Below are positions 22,572 through 26,686 of a DNA stretch of 26,686 bases, piece by piece (position 1 is the stretch's first letter; each line of letters begins with the position of its first letter). The DNA is from Peptococcaceae bacterium BRH_c23 (GTDB lineage: Bacteria; Bacillota_B; Desulfitobacteriia; Desulfitobacteriales; Desulfitobacteriaceae). The translations under genes and the position numbers were made by a program. The stretch spans positions 1-26,686 of the forward strand of contig LADV01000115.1 in the NCBI GenBank assembly GCA_000961805.1. The letters run 5' to 3'. The notes beneath the pieces are model-generated. The model worked only from the letters and a program-made list of their open reading frames with translations. It was not told where the DNA came from and did not search any database.

Positions 22572-24006
22572 AGTGACTTATGATCGGCAGATTGAATTTG
22601 CGGTAAGCGAGATTAGCAATATACTCCAGCATCAATATGTTCTATCTAAACGGGCTATTGCTTTGCTTTTGTTGCAAGAGGATGAAGATATTTTAGCAAT
22701 GGTCAAAGAAAAGGAGAAAAACAATTACTTAAAGATCTCTCAGATTATTGAAAGTACGAAACAAAAGTATAACCGACCGCTTAACTACATTATCTCGCTT
22801 TCTAGGCAAAAAAAGGTGGATAAGATCGCTGAAGAAACGATGACAAAGGTTCAAGGCCAAGAAAACCGGATCGCTGATTTTTTAAGTCGGCTAACCATGA
22901 ATCCTTTAACGGGTGTACCCATTCTATTGTTAGTACTCTATTATGGTCTTTATAAATTTGTGGGAGAGTTTGGCGCGGGAACCGTTGTCGATTTTCTAGA
23001 AGAACATGTTTTTGGTGTGTTTATCAATCCGTGGGTCAATGGAATTGTGCAAACATATATACCCTGGACCTGGCTGCAAGATTTATTAGCGAATGATTAC
23101 GGAATTATAACTCTTGGTATTCGTTACGCCGTTGCGATTATCTTGCCGATTGTCGGTACATTTTTCCTAATGTTTTCTATCATCGAAGATAGTGGATACC
23201 TGCCGAGACTGGCGATGTTAGTTGACCGGGTCTTTAAGAAAATTGGCTTAAACGGCAGGGCTGTTATTCCCATGACCTTGGGGTTTGGCTGTGATACGAT
23301 GGCAACTATGGTGAGTCGAACTCTAGAGACAAAGAGGGAGCGAGTAATAGCCACGCTGTTGTTAGCCCTAGCTATCCCGTGCTCGGCGCAACTGGGGGTA
23401 ATCTTGGCCTTATTATCAGGCGCACCGGGGGCATTAGGTGTTTGGCTGGCATTTATAGGGTTCATCTTCCTATTGATCGGATTTCTTACGACGAAAATCC
23501 TTCCAGGGGATAAGCCAAGCTTTTACATGGAGGTCCCGCCTTTACGCTTACCAAAGGTTTCTAATGTGCTTACAAAAACCTATACCAGAATGCAATGGTA
23601 TTTCGTTGAGATTGTTCCGTTGTTTATCTTAGCAAGTCTTTTAATTTGGTTCGGAAATCTTACCGGCTTGTTTGGTGTGGTTATCAGTTGGATGCAGCCA
23701 ATCGTAAACTTCATTGGTCTACCAGACAAGGCAGCAGAGGCATTCCTCTTTGGCTTCTTTAGACGAGACTTTGGAGCAGCAGGATTGTATGACTTACAAG
23801 AAGCGGGCTTATTATCTCCCAGACAATTGGTCGTAGCTGCTGCGACACTAACATTGTTTGTCCCGTGCATAGCTCAATTTTCGATGATGTTAAAAGAGAG
23901 AGGGTTCAAAACTGCATTAGCCATTGCTGGTTTTATCTTCCCCTTCGCTTTTATAGCGGGGTGGGCCTTAAACTGGGTAATCATTACCTTTAAGGTTCTG
24001 CAATGA
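22555..24006 (+). CDS. feoB: FeoB membrane component (gate and C-terminal domains)
   Basis: The protein has about 483 residues and starts at ATG 22555 or GTG 22549, inside the end of the GTPase gene. The first 110 residues are helical and charged (the spacer domain that follows the G domain in FeoB). Membrane helices with two gate repeats follow: LGFGCDTMATMVSRTLETKRERVIATLLLALAIPCSA and, near the end, LFVPCIAQFSMMLKERG. Their cysteines are the conserved gate residues. The sequence is of the anaerobe FeoB type rather than the E. coli type. There is no slippery sequence at the junction, so a true gene split is more likely than programmed frameshifting. It overlaps the next gene by 4 bp (ATGA). 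Confidence 0.88.
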   Translation: MSTLHEVTYDRQIEFAVSEISNILQHQYVLSKRAIALLLLQEDEDILAMVKEKEKNNYLKISQIIESTKQKYNRPLNYIISLSRQKKVDKIAEETMTKVQGQENRIADFLSRLTMNPLTGVPILLLVLYYGLYKFVGEFGAGTVVDFLEEHVFGVFINPWVNGIVQTYIPWTWLQDLLANDYGIITLGIRYAVAIILPIVGTFFLMFSIIEDSGYLPRLAMLVDRVFKKIGLNGRAVIPMTLGFGCDTMATMVSRTLETKRERVIATLLLALAIPCSAQLGVILALLSGAPGALGVWLAFIGFIFLLIGFLTTKILPGDKPSFYMEVPPLRLPKVSNVLTKTYTRMQWYFVEIVPLFILASLLIWFGNLTGLFGVVISWMQPIVNFIGLPDKAAEAFLFGFFRRDFGAAGLYDLQEAGLLSPRQLVVAAATLTLFVPCIAQFSMMLKERGFKTALAIAGFIFPFAFIAGWALNWVIITFKVLQ

Positions 24007-24185
24007 TAACCTGTAGTTTTTGCGGTTATGAATTTTCAGAGGTGGATAGCCAAGTGGGTTGTCAGGGATGTCCACTGCATAAATCCTGTAGAAAAGTAAA
24101 ATGTCCAAACTGTGGTTTTGAGATTCCTAAGGAGCCGAAGTTAATTACCTGGCTTAAGAAGAAACGGAGGGAGAAAAGTGAATAA
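24003..24185 (+). CDS. Small zinc-ribbon protein inside the feo operon
   Basis: The 60-residue protein has eight cysteines: CSFCGYEF, CQGCPLHKSC with a nearby HKS, then CPNCGFE, and a strongly basic tail (WLKKKRREK). It looks like two treble-clef or rubredoxin-like knuckles that could hold zinc or iron. The start codon overlaps the stop of the FeoB membrane gene, and the end overlaps feoA, so it is translated as part of the complex. It is not the hydrophobic FeoB-associated Cys-rich protein (PF12669 type) of other Firmicutes. A role in iron delivery or FeoB assembly is an inference from position only. Confidence 0.75.
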   Translation: MITCSFCGYEFSEVDSQVGCQGCPLHKSCRKVKCPNCGFEIPKEPKLITWLKKKRREKSE

Positions 24186-24414
24186 ATCCTCTCATCTTAT
24201 ATCATTATGCGATATGAACAACAAGCAAGAGGGCGTTGTCGCTGAACTGGTAACGGATAATGGGAGTATTTTGAGGAAACTCATGTCTATGGGAATTCTA
24301 CCTGGAACACGGATTAAGCTTATTCAAAAATTTCCATCTTACGTTTTTCAAGTTGGATACACACAAGTTGCAGTTGATCGAGAGATCGCGTCAGTTATTT
24401 CAGTTAACATATAG
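24178..24414 (+). CDS. feoA: FeoA, SH3-like partner of FeoB
   Basis: The 78-residue protein has the FeoA core: a beta-barrel with ILRKLMSMGILPGTRIKLIQKFP and QVAVDREIASVISV, matching the L-x-x-M-G-I-x-P-G-x-x-I pattern. FeoA is a cytoplasmic SH3-like protein that binds FeoB and is needed for ferrous iron uptake. The start is GTG 24178 with GGAGGGAG about eight bases upstream, and it overlaps the zinc-ribbon gene by 8 bp. Order here is feoB-feoB'-zinc ribbon-feoA, with feoA last, the reverse of the common feoA-feoB order. Confidence 0.9.
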   Translation: MNKSSHLISLCDMNNKQEGVVAELVTDNGSILRKLMSMGILPGTRIKLIQKFPSYVFQVGYTQVAVDREIASVISVNI

Positions 24415-24419
24415 ATACC

Positions 24420-24451
24420 AACCGGGTTCCCTGATTTAGGGCAACCCGGTT
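24420..24451 (+). terminator. Hairpin after feoA
   Basis: AACCGGGTT-CCC (24420-24431) pairs with GGG-C-AACCCGGTT (24439-24451), leaving one bulged C and a 7-base loop. No T run follows, so it may be a processed 3' end or a weak terminator. It starts six bases after the feoA stop. Confidence 0.6.
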
Positions 24452-24510
24452 GCAATTCTGGAAGTCGCTGTTTTGGAATTCGAGGGTTACGTGATGCGTT
24501 GAGAGTGAAA

Positions 24511-24565
24511 TTTAACAAAATTGTTTGATAAACGTAACTTTTTCGTAAAGAAAACCGGATAAACT
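24511..24565 (+). promoter_or_regulatory. Response-regulator box 3 and promoter of the PspA-like gene
   Basis: 11-mers TTTAACAAAAT, TGTTTGATAAA, CGTAACTTTTT and CGTAAAGAAAA (24511-24554) end 5 bp before the possible -10 TAAACT (24560-24565). The second repeat is the most divergent of the set. Confidence 0.65.
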
Positions 24566-24595
24566 AAGCTCAGGAAATAGCGAAGGGGAAATCTA

Positions 24596-25231
24596 ATGAA
24601 AGAAAAATTGGATTACAATATGGTTAAAATGGAAGAGAGATTACAGTCCCTTGTCGGTAATACAATGGAACTTGCTACGATGAAAAAGAGGCTGGAATTG
24701 CAACGGAATACCCTCTCGGAAGTCATTAGTAAGTACGCTGATCAAGCTCGAAAAGCATTGGAACTGAGTCAGGAAGACCTCGCAAAGGAAGCTCTAATAA
24801 GGAAAGTAGAGGCTGTCCTACAGGTAGAAGTGTTGGATTCCCAAATTTCGGCTATGGATGTAGAACTCCAGGCTATAGTCAAAAACCAGGAGGAACTTCG
24901 CTTGAAGATTCAAAGCTTTCGGAGCATGATTGAAGAATTGAAAGCATTTTATGGCGCTTCTCAGGCACATTTGAATGTTAAAGAGCTTGTAACTTCTTTA
25001 GGAATGGAATCCAAAAATATTGGGCTAACCGTGAGACGGGCTGAGGAACGTATTCAAGACATACGGGCACGGGTACTTGCCATTAACGAGTTAATCGAGC
25101 AAGGCTGGTATAGGGAAACATTTGCTGACAGCAAAGATGATGTTGAACGCAAAGTCAGGTACATTTGTCTCAATTCTGTGGTTGATGCCGAGTTGGCAAA
25201 GTTAAAGTTGAGTGTTGCTGTAAATTCGTAA
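24596..25231 (+). CDS. PspA/IM30-like coiled-coil protein
   Basis: The 211-residue protein is almost entirely helical, with heptad-like charged/hydrophobic spacing and the PspA/IM30 core: DQARKALELSQEDLAKEAL, VEVLDSQISAMDVELQAI, and KIQSFRSMIEELKAFYGASQAHLNV. PspA and LiaH proteins coat damaged membranes and respond to envelope stress. This one is slightly shorter than PspA (about 225) and lacks the amphipathic membrane-binding helix that normally opens the protein, starting instead in the first coiled coil. GAAGGGGAA lies six bases before the ATG. It is monocistronic, with response-regulator box 3 upstream and a strong terminator downstream. Confidence 0.7.
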   Translation: MKEKLDYNMVKMEERLQSLVGNTMELATMKKRLELQRNTLSEVISKYADQARKALELSQEDLAKEALIRKVEAVLQVEVLDSQISAMDVELQAIVKNQEELRLKIQSFRSMIEELKAFYGASQAHLNVKELVTSLGMESKNIGLTVRRAEERIQDIRARVLAINELIEQGWYRETFADSKDDVERKVRYICLNSVVDAELAKLKLSVAVNS

Positions 25232-25248
25232 GGGAGTGGGAAACAGAC

Positions 25249-25341
25249 ATGGTGTCGAGGCAGAAGCTGGAGCGGAATGTTTGCTTTGAACATTTCTCCT
25301 CGTTAATTTGCAAGATAGCCCCGGGTTATTACCAGGCGTAA
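25249..25341 (+). CDS. Possible 30-residue small protein, low support
   Basis: ATG 25249 with GGGAGTGGG eight bases upstream opens 30 codons (MVSRQKLERNVCF at the start), ending TAA 25339-25341. The frame runs into the terminator hairpin, which argues against a conserved protein. It is kept only because of its ribosome site. Confidence 0.2.
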   Translation: MVSRQKLERNVCFEHFSSLICKIAPGYYQA

Positions 25342-25367
25342 CGCTATGGTAGGCCGGGGCACTTTTT
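25318..25367 (+). terminator. Terminator after the PspA-like gene
   Basis: GCCCCGG (25318-25324) pairs with CCGGGGC (25354-25360). A second stem inside the loop (TACCA with TGGTA) and a T run (25363-25367) follow the usual intrinsic design. Confidence 0.85.
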
Positions 25368-25478
25368 ATTGTATCCTGATTTTACGGTCAAACCCTGTGT
25401 CAATTTGTATGCTTTGGTGGCTAAGTCCATAGGTTGGCTTCCCACTCCAGAGAAGCTTTTAATCGGTGAACACTTCAA

Positions 25479-25533
25479 AATAACAAATAATTTAAAAACC
25501 TGTAACTTTGCTGTGAAACTCTTCTTATAAAAT
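25479..25533 (+). promoter_or_regulatory. Response-regulator box 4 and promoter of the small-protein operon
   Basis: 11-mers AATAACAAATA, ATTTAAAAACC, TGTAACTTTGC and TGTGAAACTCT (25479-25522) end 5 bp before the -10 TAAAAT (25528-25533). The next plus-strand gene begins at 25780, so the leader would be about 240 bases and overlaps a minus-strand open frame. Confidence 0.7.
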
Positions 25534-25779
25534 AGTAAATAGTTATAGTTTAATTAACTGCTAATCATAATTTTAGCTTTTGAGAACAATTTCTTTACGA
25601 AAGAATAGTTTTCGGTTAAACCAAGATAGCCTATTACAGGCCCGGTTTTCCTTATGACAGAAGCTAAAATCATAATGTCCTCCCCTCGAAACAAATCAAA
25701 CTCTAACGAATGACTTAGTGAACGGAATCTATTAATAACTCAGGGTTGCGAAAATAGAAAGAAAGGAAGCAGTGATAAC
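25534..25779. other. Long leader region with an imperfect inverted repeat
   Basis: This stretch lies between the box-4 promoter and the gene at 25780. ATTTTAGCTT (25570-25579) is the exact reverse complement of AAGCTAAAAT (25661-25670), with partial pairing beyond. A stable inner hairpin, TTCTTT-ACG-AAAGAA, lies at 25591-25605. It may be a structured leader RNA, a small mobile-element remnant, or the two ends of the small minus-strand gene described separately. It matches no riboswitch class I can recognise. Confidence 0.45.
25554..25673 (-). CDS. Possible 39-residue small membrane-type protein on the minus strand
   Basis: ATG at 25673 is preceded by GGGGAGG with five bases between, one of the best ribosome sites in the window. 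The 39 codons begin MILASVIRKTGPVIGYLGL and end KAKIMISS before TAA. The product would be basic with a hydrophobic N-terminal half. No family is recognised and no clear minus-strand promoter is seen. It lies antisense to the predicted leader of the plus-strand operon, so one of the two may be spurious, or they may regulate each other. Confidence 0.4.
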   Translation of the reverse strand: MILASVIRKTGPVIGYLGLTENYSFVKKLFSKAKIMISS

Positions 25780-25980
25780 ATGTCAATTTACAAAATTGGT
25801 GATGTCGTGAAAGTTAATGATCAGGACAACGAAGATTTCAATGGACTTGCCGGTGTTATTAAAAAAATCGAATTAGGCAGTGATGATGTATCCATACTTT
25901 ATTTCGTTGAATTTCAGACGATTGATAGCCCCCCTCGAACAATGCTTGTCTTTCTCGAAAATGAATTGGAGGCTGCATAA
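25780..25980 (+). CDS. Small SH3/KOW-like protein, unknown function
   Basis: The 66-residue acidic protein begins MSIYKIGDVVKV and continues GLAGVIKKIEL...ILYFVEF and MLVFLENELEAA. A hydrophobic/Gly-Val pattern of five short strands suggests an SH3-like or KOW-type barrel. AAAGGAAG lies about 10 bases before the ATG. It is 39 bp before another small gene and behind the box-4 promoter, so the two probably form an operon. No catalytic residues are seen. Confidence 0.6.
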   Translation: MSIYKIGDVVKVNDQDNEDFNGLAGVIKKIELGSDDVSILYFVEFQTIDSPPRTMLVFLENELEAA

Positions 25981-26019
25981 TAATGAAAATATACGTCACA
26001 ATTAAGGAGGTATCTAACC

Positions 26020-26217
26020 ATGAAACGGTTAGAAAGTTTACGTGAAGAAAGAGATAGAGTCATTATGACGTTAGAGAAAGAGAACAAGAATCGTGTGAAA
26101 TTGTTGATCAAACTCATGGATGTTGATGACGAAATTGAGGAAATTCTGGCTAGTGAACTCAAAGCATGGCCATTTGGGCTAGTCAATAACAGTTTGTGGT
26201 TAAAACCGGGAATGTAA
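26020..26217 (+). CDS. Small charged coiled-coil protein, unknown function
   Basis: This 65-residue protein has an excellent ribosome site (AAGGAGG, about seven bases before ATG). Residues 1-45 form a highly charged helix with heptad-like spacing (MKRLESLREERDRVIMTLEKE); the C-terminal 20 residues are more hydrophobic (WPFGL, LWLKPG). It might pair with itself or with the SH3-like protein encoded just upstream. An AT-rich inverted repeat (TTTTTTGA with TCAAAAAA, about 26229-26250) lies beyond the stop. No family is recognised. Confidence 0.6.
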   Translation: MKRLESLREERDRVIMTLEKENKNRVKLLIKLMDVDDEIEEILASELKAWPFGLVNNSLWLKPGM

Positions 26218-26393
26218 AAAAGTTTTTTGACCTACCCTTCAAAAAATAGTCTCCTTTAACGAATAACTGGATGAAAAACGGAGGGGGGTCAAAAGAAAGA
26301 AGAGCGTGGTTAACACAAGTTTGTAAGTTAAGGGATGATACTGGATTAAAACATCGTGTAAACAAAGGTTTAAAAAGGAAGGATGATTATTTC
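26218..26393. other. Intergenic region before the repeat-protein gene
   Basis: About 175 bp without a gene. It contains the AT-rich inverted repeat near the start and the words TTAACA, TGTAAG and GTTAAG near 26310-26332. Those words are not spaced by 11 bp, so this is not counted as a fifth regulator box. No clear sigma-A promoter was recognised. Confidence 0.4.
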
Positions 26394-26686
26394 ATGAAAA
26401 ACATTAAAAACACATTTTTGGTAAGTGCCTTATCACTTGGTTTAATAGTAGGTGCAGTAGGTGTAGCCGGTGCTGCCACTTCCACAAACTATCAGCAACA
26501 AATAGCCGACTGGATTGCAAACGATCCTAATCCGATGGTCATGAACATGAATACCACAGCAACTCCGGTAGCTACTCCAGCAGCAACTCCAGCAGCAACT
26601 CCAGCAGCAACTCCAGCAGCAACTCCAGCAGCAACTCCAGCAGCAACTCCAGCAGCAACTCCAGCAGCAACTCCAGCAGCAACTCC
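26394..26686 (+). CDS. Secreted protein with Ala-Ala-Thr-Pro repeats (3' end outside window)
   Basis: ATG 26394 has AAGGAAGGA about ten bases upstream. The frame is open to the window edge (97 codons). Residues 1-28 form a signal peptide (MKNIKN, a hydrophobic stretch, VAGAA). A short mature segment (TNYQQQIADWIANDPNPM) precedes a run of AATP tetrapeptides that continues out of view. Thr/Pro/Ala repeats usually form extended, often glycosylated stalks or linkers in surface proteins, so a C-terminal domain or wall anchor may follow. It is not clear whether this gene is read from the small-protein operon or has its own promoter. Confidence 0.75.
   Translation, partial: MKNIKNTFLVSALSLGLIVGAVGVAGAATSTNYQQQIADWIANDPNPMVMNMNTTATPVATPAATPAATPAATPAATPAATPAATPAATPAATPAAT
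26556..26686 (+). repeat. 12-bp tandem repeat coding Ala-Ala-Thr-Pro
   Basis: The unit GCAGCAACTCCA occurs eight times from 26580 to 26675 without a mismatch, followed by 11 bases of a ninth unit at the window edge. Two diverged copies precede it (ACAGCAACTCCG and GTAGCTACTCCA, 26556-26579). Because the unit is a multiple of three, copy-number change would lengthen or shorten the protein without breaking the frame. Confidence 0.95.

Noticed and set aside
26288..26342. Possible fifth 11-bp-repeat regulator box before the AATP-repeat gene
   Set aside because: The GTTAAC, GTAAG and GTTAAG words are 14 and 18 bp apart, not 11, and the -10 candidate GATACT is poor.
26556..26686. CRISPR-like array
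   Set aside because: Units are 12 bp, contiguous without spacers and in frame with a secreted protein.

Overview
The window looks like a chromosomal segment of a low-GC, anaerobic, spore-former-type Firmicute, most likely a relative of Desulfosporosinus or Desulfitobacterium. That placement is an inference from memory of protein families: a Tat-exported molybdoenzyme with a NrfD anchor, FeoA/FeoB, CadC/CadA, strong AGGAGG ribosome sites and frequent GTG/TTG starts. No rRNA, tRNA, CRISPR array or intact insertion sequence was seen.

Region 1 (1-5789) is an envelope module. A truncated membrane-anchored metallophosphoesterase and a BcrC-type undecaprenyl pyrophosphate phosphatase lie on the minus strand. 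A DedA protein, an ECF sigma factor, its zinc-finger anti-sigma factor, a bactofilin-like membrane protein and a DedA-PAP2 fusion lie on the plus strand. Between bcrC and dedA sit three copies of an ECF-type promoter (GAAC/GCAAC, 16-17 bp, CGTC). They point both ways, so one sigma factor probably drives both arms.

Region 2 (5790-6860) holds a CopZ-like cysteine-rich metallochaperone and a ynfA-family gene broken by several frameshifts.

Region 3 (6929-15562, minus strand) is a respiratory locus. A PhnD-like lipoprotein, a cysteine-rich histidine kinase and a LuxR-type regulator are followed by a four-cluster ferredoxin, a NrfD-type anchor, a Tat-exported molybdopterin oxidoreductase and a TorD-like chaperone. 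The arrangement resembles TtrSR/TtrABC-type tetrathionate systems, but the substrate cannot be read from sequence. A stretch of about 820 bp upstream contains relics, including part of a lipoprotein cytochrome c gene.

Region 4 (16291-19179) is a cadmium/zinc resistance operon (cadC, cadA) with a consensus promoter and an ArsR-family operator.

Region 5 (19214-26686) contains a small secreted protein, an OmpR-type response regulator and a histidine kinase, then a split feoB, a zinc-ribbon protein and feoA, a PspA-like coiled-coil protein, two small proteins, and the start of a secreted protein with an Ala-Ala-Thr-Pro repeat. Four transcription units here share one promoter design: four tandem 11-bp repeats ending exactly 5 bp before the -10 box. 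The feo copy also carries a perfect Fur box. This appears to be the local regulon of the two-component system and is the strongest new observation in the window.
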